A stretch of 33,967 nucleotides of DNA from an uncultured Clostridia bacterium. Its GTDB lineage: Bacteria; Bacillota; Clostridia; TANB77; CAG-508. A program made the translations under genes and the position numbers. The stretch covers positions 1 through 33,967 of the forward strand of contig CANQZP010000004.1 in the NCBI GenBank assembly GCA_947628395.1, written 5' to 3'. Below, piece after piece: positions 30,401 through 32,832 of this stretch. The notes under the pieces were generated by a model. The model was given only the letters and a program-made list of their open reading frames with translations, did no database searches and was not told where the DNA came from. The stretch's first letter is position 1, and each line of letters opens with the position of its first letter.

Positions 30401-30553
30401 AATGATGAGGACAACAAAGATACAGCAGAATTACTAATTGAAATTAAGACAGGTGATAAAACTTTAATATTAATGTCAGTTGGATTATTGATAGTACTAG
30501 TAGAACTAGGAGCTATAGGATTAATTTCAAGAAAAAGAAAAGATGACAAATAA
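12422..30553 (+). CDS. Giant multidomain surface protein (6043 aa)
   Basis: One open frame of 6043 codons (about 660 kDa), RBS AAAGGAGA at 12402-12409. Order by residue: basic N-terminus and one membrane helix (18-37) with no clear AxA cleavage site; Ig-like extracellular region (40-930, with a Ca-binding-like DLDGDGT near 80); four SpaA/Cna_B-type domains (930-1393) with E-boxes such as ETLAPSGY; beta-helix module 1 (1410-2723) and module 2 (2733-3277) with GLUG-type repeats; an InlB-like stretch, one Cna_B and about three MucBP-like domains (LTVHHYL, LLIHHYR, VIIHHKL; 3390-3863); five D2+Cna_B+Cna_B blocks (3863-5518); two more Cna_B and D2-like domains; EIKTG (6007-6011), a helix and an RKRKDDK tail. 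Cna_B units keep Lys (TKTW), Glu (VKEKE) and Asn (LKNKF) in the isopeptide positions. Probable role: a long, self-crosslinked adhesive stalk. It follows the class B sortase gene by 174 bp. Confidence 0.9.
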   Translation: MKKVEKKQMQKNLNLKFLFLKLLVISLIIVTSIFVIKRRNEFNKITDPDILRAMNYKQFNDDDKKVDNTGINFIAFFAKDLDGDGTAEMLNGSSSLIENTPNLYMDISISGEGKLKNGEITIQGSNFTYSTAQLPDSIIGEKYVGQTSKIKLNEEIPGGQSKIIEGKIKASLDLRSTKNYSGTGKVTLKGTYYASDEDETGTPIEKTFDLVTDWHGISKTTLKGTGETNTNGGKDLVKENDLILSPTIEIKESANQLILQKQVLEVEIPEIKGHAPTEVTCPEAGESFQYDSENRKVTITKEANIDLDGNVITSLARTNKYKLTVKYPKEAFDEIGGSSYSVSFNAKGWNYCLNNQNKEFTSPQVSSNTCTIRYGFENPKGSTMNVFPSIQSTISKSPVIDVYEGKRDEEYKDTYRVSWRWLIGDSTQIKGETTLEQDKYDEFDNTQSNNFVKTTSIYFSGQERVLGEDGTITVYNKDDDNEPIVTFTKDNWDKNYELEGDINNLKFVMSQPIISNSEMYIYQTKEIDDYEVKNTFDYEEFDELENISTYVKCTYDSLVVSKGVSAKYYGPYSSFDYTISPSEMTNVEPQDVTFTIKANKEENYCEGWVNGQFLLELPDSILKANVTDVSSNNDKVTIESWSSYRENNKNYIKIVTDNDEPETFNITIKSQLTANPLMGTTTLNPALYAYNEKYDHYKNKSQDKYDLNNNLKTDDKIGYKTASLSVMAPSGLQSSEYVTEYNNEKDSRVDAPNIADIEKTSEEMKAKINVGLVSNYTGNITDIVVVGNLPYENNKDLITGNSLKSTFTPSLKNGINIPEEYKQGTTVYYTEDESATQVIDNKWTKAEDVTDKNYSRFKKYLIDFGTRKVSNKGTIDINYEVTIPNTTGVNRAAFASHAVYYSLETGNGKIPTKLSTNKVGIQVVEKYELTGGKNKRGYENVLVPGATYNISYLDANDELVTKIATTDDQGKLVFEDLYIEKEYTLREISASKDFVVSPEIIKFKVVKQEDGTLKYEIISVENQETGDFRTAPEFKEDESGMPIMDTKIDDEARYDLNIKKVEKDSTTPIPEVRFTIKGKGLNETYKSDEQGIVTFPALIPGVEYEIKETTADGYYVIQDPITFSLVRNEETHKLEFKTDSKYLKDVTVDENKEETFRTIVDAQIENEKIPLYNLEIIKVEEDLKEANIEKLDKLEGAKFSVIYQDDDYVKEYTTNQDGKITLEGLYQYVDGKYITGKYTIIETLAPSGYASNNEEIVISAQKNTDDELEVSIENRDNLISIRDIEIEDDTVKLYLQDKPLFELKKKDSETGNPLVAEFIIYEVDENRNIIDYAKDTYDEYVGTKNSDGDYVVKTGEDGIVRLPLRGGIYKAVEVVYPEGYRKDVAENYFIIGNKKMTEVEVEEEEPIIGTVDINYIEDLVDLAKFVNDGDNYKGYEVRLMRNLDFKDPGSYKNYERTDYGDLNGDEEPQTIMEELTSIEGTGFTPIGTRTVNQGKVLPFSGVFNGQGHEISNLYMKLPEESTNSYGFFGYTENAKILNLSMSGTISGHQYIGGIIGEARGNCVIDNVCNKVNISDSQYVGGIIGWVYQEGSEKHTIKISNSHNEGDIENFAYGGGIIGYIMNGSQDLLTIELSNCYNSKEINSGTNSSYIGGLIGYDYNANLIFENCYNTGNIFANSGANEIGGLLSGTYNGNLILENCYNTGNIVADSIVNQIGGLIGQSNNATFKDCYNEGNISSNNEISIQAVGGFIGTDSSNTTMKFEKCHNSGEINIISNDVGGFIGQSYGNSNFEFIDSFNEGNITSTLRIGGFVGSQSNGKTKIINSYNNSELKKMEGKNGDTSIGGFVASCGGDYEITNCYNSGKIEGDILGNGSVGGLIANSGSGNGKISDSKNLAEIEIGMAEYIGGIFGQNYGSSLEIYNSHNESNITVGGESSNTNNSYRYIGGIIGLGSCPTKINSCYNTGTITNKRSQISGYDYIGGIEGINRYPGYLKDVYNTGNIINNNSSNVYIAGVVGASYGGGYYKKVYNTGNINTTNGASSDVGGIVGNLNTKMSFIDIENKGNIDVNEITGGSSSYIGGVIGQDTGGSSVEYTRNSGKINITSKSNVQNYIGGILGFHYGTLSNSYNTGSIHANRGESEEETPCTFYAGGLIGHCSSGENKTISDCYNKGEVIIQSKSISTSSQNYIGGLFGQNIGYSVSNCYNIGKVSALNIDGQAYTGGISGQISGNITKCYNISNIEVTASNMVYSGGIIGLTSGSGKISECYDVGNISANSTTNCVYVGGVAGNNLCNIENCYQSGTINATGASGSGNYIGGITGLSPSNGNISGCIHKGDITVNTKTPAYIGGINGNLVGGKVSNSKNTGNITGAGVGSVYIGGINGNATVSTENCSNEGNIIGTSTGQGCYGGINGQISGLINVTNCSNTGNVTGTSASPSYVGGINGALHGSKPENVVSECNNSGKIEGDSSSAYVFVGGINGQATSPVKSCKNIGYIVSESKLESETVGAPPRYVGGINGQLNGASVSECNNTGKVNVTSTGEVYIGGINGQNQGGAVSNSNNIGDIEGLSTQAPVYSGGINGKQSNITSGSYNSGNIKSTSKVVVYSGGITGLLEKSSRITDSNNKGNIESTVTNETPTEYVGGIVGYIGDSNPEAVSNCYYLSSITIKGNPKNEYGTSKETIEDNNIDKNITTPDIEDNYKELSEVVKDNNWKENSESEDGYPELKFDIPVVEKVLTVSSIDDLVNLAISIEDGETYAGEKITLTKDLDFNDKEELKSNFTGIGTQRIFSFYGEFDGQDFTIKHAPTSIFRYVIGGNIHNLNVKDGGSIVDTGEEVTISNCSFEGNVTSILNVSTGGIANTVSNNSTIENCYTKGTATNLNGGIVGSVTGGGTIKDCHNEMEITSNMSTGGISGSGGTIINCYNTGDITVERGMSNSNGSGGASAAGIVVGNATIYNSHNLGDISVKSSLTANSSTDVHVSVSAGGICSSGTAINCYNTGTITAEGSATWTDSRNSGRGSHYCYVYCGGISGSGSAEDSYNSGIVKSKSSFTLTTTNTNSGLLKGDARSFAGGVVGEFSNTITRCYNSGVVTSEANTPSKNVFTYSLAGGVAGYTGNNAIINDCYNTGDVTSNNTTNVNKANSDYYSYEDISGAGGILGGFDINRAQNTNVSNSYNTGDLTAEASKEGINYAGPIIGTIINSQGYITDETNRFGLENNIDNSYYLDSKKIDSTNKNEFGIPASDYDLRSEALYNKLNVDNIWLHDGRNYPTLPKVILSELSEGTSIDIKNTQATYFIHASYTGEGSIKIDEDPTEAENPVDVEERKYGESNTKKITITPAEGYTISSITINGEPVNLTEEEKELFVIEPNHFTNIDEDKNIVITFTNIKKMFTIEKKGEDDKPLENATFEIVNKENEKDKYTVVTDKEGKAEVIVKDYGTYTVKETVAPEHYILSDKSEDITLSAEKNDSQLISFDNTKKATLTVHHYLKNTQHRVAPDQVSEGNPEDTYTTLPHYDLDGLELAKDESGEYILPKETSGTYGSESKEIEYFYEPKEVELLIHHYREGTEEEVHEDTVEKFQGEVTFSQNDESYSINTNSPYNPSGNKEYLELLDKYICTGLSFTDKITDETTDKNVEEQINITGSSELTYYYIDREYDITTKIKKHTENVFDIMSGSMKDVDVEGGEITGDYTKEYTEEEGIKYVETVKIDENQENVINIKPNETYDIKSIKVTSGEKPEETIYEKDTKEDNAGYTKLDDGSININNFQKVREDKLVVAEFERKQGNVIIHHKLKGSEKPVPSKTGETVGDKTLKGYVGDEYIAYASEDVSILYKVDSVDGDVNGEYSEEQKEVTYYYVLKDAEITHTLEKEAPEFLTEEGGKVKYEIKYNATIKDFKGNATITIEDTLPYKIDKDNSDLAEGDYNGDKTITWTIKENEIDTEKAQEAKTISITKTIYVTYKDDSMPVIGEIVNHVKTKIHLDTTEQDKETEKDSEPSKLDYKIDISGTKTWEDNETQKKRRPENITIELLRDGTKIAEKTIDNSDNAKYDFEQLQKYDAEGRAYNYTVKEKEESHFYTPSVEGYNIKNKFTRPEDKKDITAKVVWEDEQDEYGERPDSVKIKIKDGEEEVETVTVTEEEGWQHTFNEYVYNENGEEITYTIDQEESSPGELKYYHTDIDNTKYVITNTLNDVQIDQELTKTAVPTVTNEEEPIEYTITYHGVIKDFEGDAEIKIVDTLPYEIDEDGSSIGDGHYDKDKKTITWTETRKNINTKEKGQDEVIDITKTIKVLYKDINVIAPIVNQIEGTATFSTTPREKKIEPKPTEITPDYKVSISGTKTWEDNDTQKKRRPENITIELLRNGTKIAERVINNSDNATYDFGELQKYDEKGIAYNYTVREKEESHFYTPSVEAGTYNLKNKFTRPEDKKDITVRVVWEDEQDRYEERPDSVEVKIKDGEKVVETATVTKDESWKHTFNVYVYNENGEDITYTIDQEESSPGELKFYHTDIDNTEYVITNTLNDVPIDQELEKTAVPTVTNEEEPIEYTITYHGVIKDFEGDAEIKIVDTLPYEIDEDGSSIGDGHYDKDKKTITWTETRKNINTAEDGEEVIDITKTIKVLYKDINVIAPIINKIEGTATFSTTPREKKIEPKPTEINPDYKVSISGTKTWEDNDTQKKRRPENITIELLRDGTKIAERTIDNSDNAKYDFGELPKYDAEGRAYEYTVKEKEESHFYTPSVESGTYNLKNKFTRPEDKKDITARVVWEDEQDRYGERPDSVKIKIKDGEKVVETATVTKDEEWQHTFNVYVYNENGEDITYTIDEEEFTKEDLKYYTIDVNNGTYTITNTLNHVNTNQELVKTGPEKITKEGEAIEYNIKYNATIDDLKGNATIKIIDTLPYKIDSSKSQIAEGDYDETNKTITWTKILENVDTEADGPQTVEINKTIRLYYKDINVVEPIVNRIKSEVTYSSSPQKDEITPDPTEVIQDYRISIPVRKIWTETTDKQKLKRPEKITVQLLNGDTVVDSHDLATTDNLEYTFENLPKYDKNGQVIDYKIKEVDSGKFYTPEINGNKDTGFVLNNVFGIDSKLNIDAKVVWQDENNRYSVRPNSVIIVIKDEKGNEQTQTVTDRDGWHHEFVLDEYDENGDEKTYVIGEKEVHEGELKYYKIDLNNENFTITNTLNDVGIDQTLQKDGPDRITDEGEAIEYTIHYHGTINNLKGSATIEIVDTLPYEIEIGSDINGARYDETNKTLTWTERIDNIDTEANGPRDIDITKIIKIHYKNLNVVGKIANNAKATAKFNVTPREYPVDAKVKETEQDYRISIPVTKNWTETTEKQKEKRPQRITLEVLNGETVVASQDLDTKDNLEYSFDDLPKYDQEGNEIKYTVREKESGYFYRAEVSGSQNAGYTVNNIFTKPKDKVKVDAKIEWEDNDNEEETRPDKVVVVVKDETGKEERQTVTKDDDWHYEFTLDKYDENGDEKKYAIDEEEKNPGDLKYYSKEVDDTTYTITNTLGDNEKSITVNKVWNDNNNLYERRPSSVIVELYGDGQKVQEKLITQRDNWQCTFDKLKNINYKTDSEIVYTVQEKEAVKGDLKFYQGVIEGYTITNNFRVPDDTEDIVVRKEWTRDEEYKNEYRPKSIVAILYGDGVEVARGEITAANGWQYTFKPRKYNEVTGKEIVYTIDETEKNEGELSAYTKSISGFLIKNKFTLIDPKYECEIEKDGPDAITSRDEVLNYSIRYQAKVDDYEGDAKVLIVDELPYEIDEARSNIGGGVYDREKKTITWTEEIKDINTFEYGTRIIDFTKNFRVVFKDIDITKAKLVNKAHGELYLGKEPIVIEAESKETDVKLKFNLDVEKDIVRILLNGQDVQISDPKLSKVAVHRKEVNNAQIQAEYVIRVINTESLSGEATIVDELPKDMRFVAEESDPRWVVSEGGKLRAKTGNILPGESTELRVVVKWIGGEDTFGLKSNTAYLEELKGEGDFKEANDEDNKDTAELLIEIKTGDKTLILMSVGLLIVLVELGAIGLISRKRKDDK
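17030..20400 (+). repeat. GLUG-type repeat array 1 (about 34 units, beta-helix)
   Basis: Within the giant gene, about 34 units of roughly 33 residues follow the pattern YIGG(I/L)(I/N)G-x-NCYNTGNI. Units 25-32 (about 19450-20175) all read GGING, several as GGINGQ, while the first units vary more (GGIIG, GGLIG, GGFIG). The regular Gly-Gly turn and the Asn-Cys-Tyr-Asn-Thr-Gly rung are typical of a right-handed beta-helix (GLUG, Pfam The_GLUG). The array is preceded by a cap-like segment (LVDLAKFVNDGDNYKG..., NLDFKD, PIGT, FSGVFNGQGHEI). Confidence 0.85.
20980..22020 (+). repeat. GLUG-type repeat array 2 (about 10 units)
   Basis: A second, shorter and more degenerate array follows a duplicated cap segment (DLVNLAISIEDGETYAG, LDFND, GIGT, FYGEFDGQDFTI at about 20640-20830). 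Units include LNGGIVG, STGGISG, FAGGVVG, LAGGVAG and GAGGILG, interleaved with NCYNTG rungs. Both modules close with a similar tail (YYL...NEYG/NEFG, then a W and YPEL/YPTL), so a whole beta-helix module appears to have been duplicated and then changed in repeat number. Confidence 0.8.
24008..28978 (+). repeat. Five tandem ~990-bp blocks (D2-like + 2 Cna_B)
   Basis: Blocks start at 24008, 24998, 25991, 26981 and 27980, giving periods of 990, 993, 990, 999 and 999 bp (330-333 residues). Each encodes a D2-like domain (EYTITYHGVIKDFEGDAEI...DTLPYEI...ITWTE), a first Cna_B (SGTKTWEDN...YTVKEKEESHFYTP...LKNKF) and a second Cna_B (VVWEDEQ...ITYTIDQEE...YVITNTL). Blocks 2 and 3 share 216 identical bases (25027-25242 and 26020-26235). 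Blocks 4 and 5 are more diverged (KIWTETTDKQ). Two further Cna_B (28979-29580) and a D2-like domain follow. Confidence 0.9.
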
Positions 30554-30589
30554 CTATAAGAAATTGTTCTTGTAAGATAAAAACAAAAG

Positions 30590-30640
30590 AACACCTTCCA
30601 AAAGTTTAAATAAATGAAACTTTTGGAAGGTGTTTATTTT
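30590..30640 (+). terminator. Terminator hairpin after the giant gene
   Basis: Perfect 18-bp stem: 30590-30607 (AACACCTTCCAAAAGTTT) with 30617-30634, a 9-nt loop, then TTATTTT. The right arm is followed by a modest T-rich tract. The arm sequence resembles the inverted repeat at 5770-5847. Confidence 0.75.
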
Positions 30641-30662
30641 ACTGTATAGGAAAAAAATCAGC

Positions 30663-30691
30663 TTTTATTTTGGTAAGATTTGTGCTATAAT
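30663..30691 (+). promoter_or_regulatory. Extended -10 promoter of the transglutaminase-like gene
   Basis: TGCTATAAT (30683-30691) is a consensus extended -10. The -35 position 17 nt upstream (TTTTAT) is weak, as expected for extended -10 promoters. AAGGGAGGGA precedes ATG 30717. Confidence 0.65.
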
Positions 30692-30716
30692 ATAAAAAAA
30701 TTAAGGGAGGGAATTT

Positions 30717-31874
30717 ATGATAATAGTTGATTATTTTAAAAATTTTATAAATAAAATAAAAAGTAAAAAACAAAATCAACTATTATTAGACGTACCTGAA
30801 AATACTTATACCAGTTTAATAAATAGTTCTCAAATTGATTCTATTATAAATAATATGCCCCAAAATCTATCTGAAATAGAAAAAGCATATTACATATATC
30901 TAGAACTTGGAAAAATTGTTAGTGAGAATCCCAATTTCGTATTTACTGATCTAAAAGGAAGGGAAAAACTTTATGATAATGCAATAGATAGTAATTATTA
31001 TGGTATATGTAAATCAATTTCAGAATTATATGTTAGTATATTAAGAGATAAAAGAATAGGGATATCTGCTGATTTAGTAAAAAAACAGCCTAACAGTTCA
31101 ATTTCTCATATTGATGTAGTATTAAAGATAAATGGAAATAATTATATAGTAAATTTAATAAGTGATTTATCTAGAATAAAGACATCAAGAAGAGTAAATT
31201 CTTTTTGTTTTGACTTAAATAGATCTCAAAATCATCCGATAATTGACGAAGAAAATGAATTATATTTAATTAGATTAGAAAATTATTATGGTAAAATAGA
31301 TAGCTTAACAAGAGAAGATATTGAACAATTGGACAAAAAATTAGGATATAGTTTTTTTATTCCACAACTTTCAAATGAGAATGAAAGAGGATTTTATACA
31401 GAGGATGCAATAGAACTTTTAAGAAAAGATATGAATAATCCAGATTCATTTAAAAAATATGTATTACATAATAAAGATGTTCCCCAAAAAGAAATACTTA
31501 AATATAAGTTAGATTATATTTTTGAAAATATAAATAAATTGACAGATTATAATAGTAATATGAATTATTTAGAAAATATAAGATATTATGTATATGTAGC
31601 CCAAAAAATATTATCTCCAAAAGAAGGTCGTAGATTACAAGCTTATGTAGCAAAAGTAGGAGATGATGTGTCTAACATAATATCAATAATAAAAGTTAAA
31701 TCTGATAATAAAAATAATCTATATTACGTTTATTCTGATAAAGATAATAAATATCTGTATAAAACACCAGAAGAAATGAAAAACTTTATTGATAACATTG
31801 ATAGAGATTCATTAAATATAATAGGAACATTTGACAGATTTAATCCAAGAAAAATTGATGAGCTTGAATTATAA
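30717..31874 (+). CDS. Transglutaminase-fold protein, putative Cys-His-Asp enzyme
   Basis: Cytoplasmic-looking protein of 385 residues with no signal peptide or membrane helix. The region 45-170 has the transglutaminase-like (papain-fold) pattern: helix LSEIEKAYYIYLELGKIV, then NYYGICKSISELYVSIL with Cys98 at the helix start, SHIDVVLKINGNNYIVNLISD with His131, and Asp150. The rest (about 200-385) is charged and mostly helical; I do not recognise it. Transglutaminase-fold proteins can be proteases, amidases or crosslinkers, and the substrate here is unknown. It is a single gene between two terminators (30590 and 31938) with its own promoter and a strong RBS. The neighbouring sortase locus crosslinks proteins by isopeptides, but without a secretion signal a link to it is not supported. 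I infer the fold from pattern only. Confidence 0.6.
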   Translation: MIIVDYFKNFINKIKSKKQNQLLLDVPENTYTSLINSSQIDSIINNMPQNLSEIEKAYYIYLELGKIVSENPNFVFTDLKGREKLYDNAIDSNYYGICKSISELYVSILRDKRIGISADLVKKQPNSSISHIDVVLKINGNNYIVNLISDLSRIKTSRRVNSFCFDLNRSQNHPIIDEENELYLIRLENYYGKIDSLTREDIEQLDKKLGYSFFIPQLSNENERGFYTEDAIELLRKDMNNPDSFKKYVLHNKDVPQKEILKYKLDYIFENINKLTDYNSNMNYLENIRYYVYVAQKILSPKEGRRLQAYVAKVGDDVSNIISIIKVKSDNKNNLYYVYSDKDNKYLYKTPEEMKNFIDNIDRDSLNIIGTFDRFNPRKIDELEL

Positions 31875-31937
31875 ACAAGATTTAAGATATATAAATTTGT
31901 TTCAAAGAAACGGGCAATTGTTAAAAGTTCATACAAT

Positions 31938-31970
31938 AAAAACTCCTATACAATCGTATAGGAGTTTTTT
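31938..31970. terminator. Bidirectional terminator hairpin
   Basis: Perfect 14-bp stem AAAAACTCCTATAC (31938-31951) / GTATAGGAGTTTTT (31956-31969) with an AATC loop. T-runs on both strands mean it can end the 30717 transcript and the minus-strand tRNA-like transcript. Confidence 0.85.
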
Positions 31971-31972
31971 GA

Positions 31973-32045
31973 TGAGCCATAGAGGATTCGAACTTCCGAG
32001 CGTCAGATTAAGAGTCATTTGCTCTAATAACTAAGCTAATGGTGC
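31973..32045 (-). tRNA. Degenerate tRNA-Lys(CTT), probable pseudogene
   Basis: On the minus strand a 73-nt tRNA-like sequence reads GCACCAT-TA-GCTT...GAGC-A, the anticodon loop CTCTTAA (anticodon CTT, Lys), then GGAAG-TTCGAAT-CCTCT and discriminator A. The T-loop TTCGAAT and D-stem are good. However, acceptor pairs 2 and 3 fail (GCACCAT against ATGGCTC), the D-loop AGTTATTA lacks the invariant GG, three outer anticodon-stem pairs fail (AATGA/TCTGA) and one T-stem pair fails. The 3' end is TCA, not CCA. It is recognisable as tRNA-Lys but is probably non-functional. A terminator lies just downstream of it (31938-31970). Confidence 0.65.
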
Positions 32046-32084
32046 ATGATTTACTATATATAATCAATTTTACCATGATTAAAA

Positions 32085-32113
32085 TTGACTTTTATAAAAA
32101 AATATGCTAAAAT
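32085..32113 (+). promoter_or_regulatory. Promoter of the toxin-antitoxin operon
   Basis: TTGACT (32085-32090), a 17-nt spacer, and TGC-TAAAAT (-10 at 32108-32113) form a near-consensus vegetative promoter. Expected transcription start is about 32120, which makes ATG 32125 an unlikely start and supports ATG 32176. Confidence 0.75.
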
Positions 32114-32175
32114 ATTACTAAAGTATGAATAATATTCAAAAAATATCATATAATAGTAACAAGGAGATGATAACA

Positions 32176-32823
32176 ATGAATTGTTATAATATGGTTTTAG
32201 AATATATAAATAATGTAGGACAAGGAATCCCAATTTTTATTGAAGAAATAAAAGATTATATTATCAAATTTTATGACCAAAATGAGAAAGAAAAAGTATA
32301 TAATAATATAAAAGCAATCTTAAATAGAATGAATAAAGAAGGTATTATACAAACTGCTTATAAAGGTATTTATTATATTCCTGCTGAAAGTATTTTTGGA
32401 AAAGTTCCTTTAAGTAACAGACAAATTATTATGTATAAATATATGATGGACAAAAATGGAAATATCAAAGGATATTTTACAGGTGCAAAACTTTTTAATG
32501 ATGCTCACTTAACAACACAAGTTCCTAATATCCTTGATATAGCTACAAATGAATGTAAAAACTTTAATAAATATGAAAATAAAAATCTAAAGGTTGTTTT
32601 AAGAAAACCAAAAATTACAGTTAATAATGACAATTACAAATATTTACAGCTATTTGATTTGATTGAAAACAAAGACCATATTGGTATAGAAGTAGATAAT
32701 CCGAATGAAATTATTTACCAATTTATTATAGAAAATAATTTAGATTTTGAAAAAATAATAAAATATGCTATGGATACAAAAAGCAGAACAGTTATCAATA
32801 AAATACTTGTACTAGCAAGATAG
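32176..32823 (+). CDS. AbiEi-like antitoxin (DUF6088-type)
   Basis: DNA-binding antitoxin of a type IV-like AbiE system. The ORF track starts at 32125, but AAGGAG (32161-32166) lies 9 nt before ATG 32176, so I choose this start (215 residues). N-terminal winged-helix segment: IPIFIEEIKDYII...KAILNRMNKEGIIQTAYKGIYYIP, followed by FGKVPLSNRQIIMYKYM...GYFTGAKLFNDAHLTTQVPN, the characteristic AbiEi/DUF6088 core, and a C-terminal helical part. In the family the antitoxin represses its own promoter and opposes the nucleotidyltransferase toxin encoded next. The toxin gene starts 9 bp after its stop. I see no clear operator repeat near the promoter. Confidence 0.8.
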   Translation: MNCYNMVLEYINNVGQGIPIFIEEIKDYIIKFYDQNEKEKVYNNIKAILNRMNKEGIIQTAYKGIYYIPAESIFGKVPLSNRQIIMYKYMMDKNGNIKGYFTGAKLFNDAHLTTQVPNILDIATNECKNFNKYENKNLKVVLRKPKITVNNDNYKYLQLFDLIENKDHIGIEVDNPNEIIYQFIIENNLDFEKIIKYAMDTKSRTVINKILVLAR

Positions 32824-32832
32824 GAGAGGGAT

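Noticed and set aside
29761-30594. 277-aa minus-strand ORF opposite the end of the giant gene, and the other minus-strand ORFs inside it
   Set aside because: They are shadows of a low-complexity, highly biased plus-strand gene. The products are Ser/Leu/Ile/Phe-rich with no domain, and I saw no ribosome site.
31831-32034. 67-aa plus-strand ORF
   Set aside because: It overlaps the end of the 385-aa gene, a terminator hairpin and the tRNA-like sequence, with no ribosome site of its own.
32149-32154. TATAAT just upstream of the antitoxin ribosome site
   Set aside because: The transcript would begin at or inside the ribosome site, and a better promoter lies at 32085-32113.
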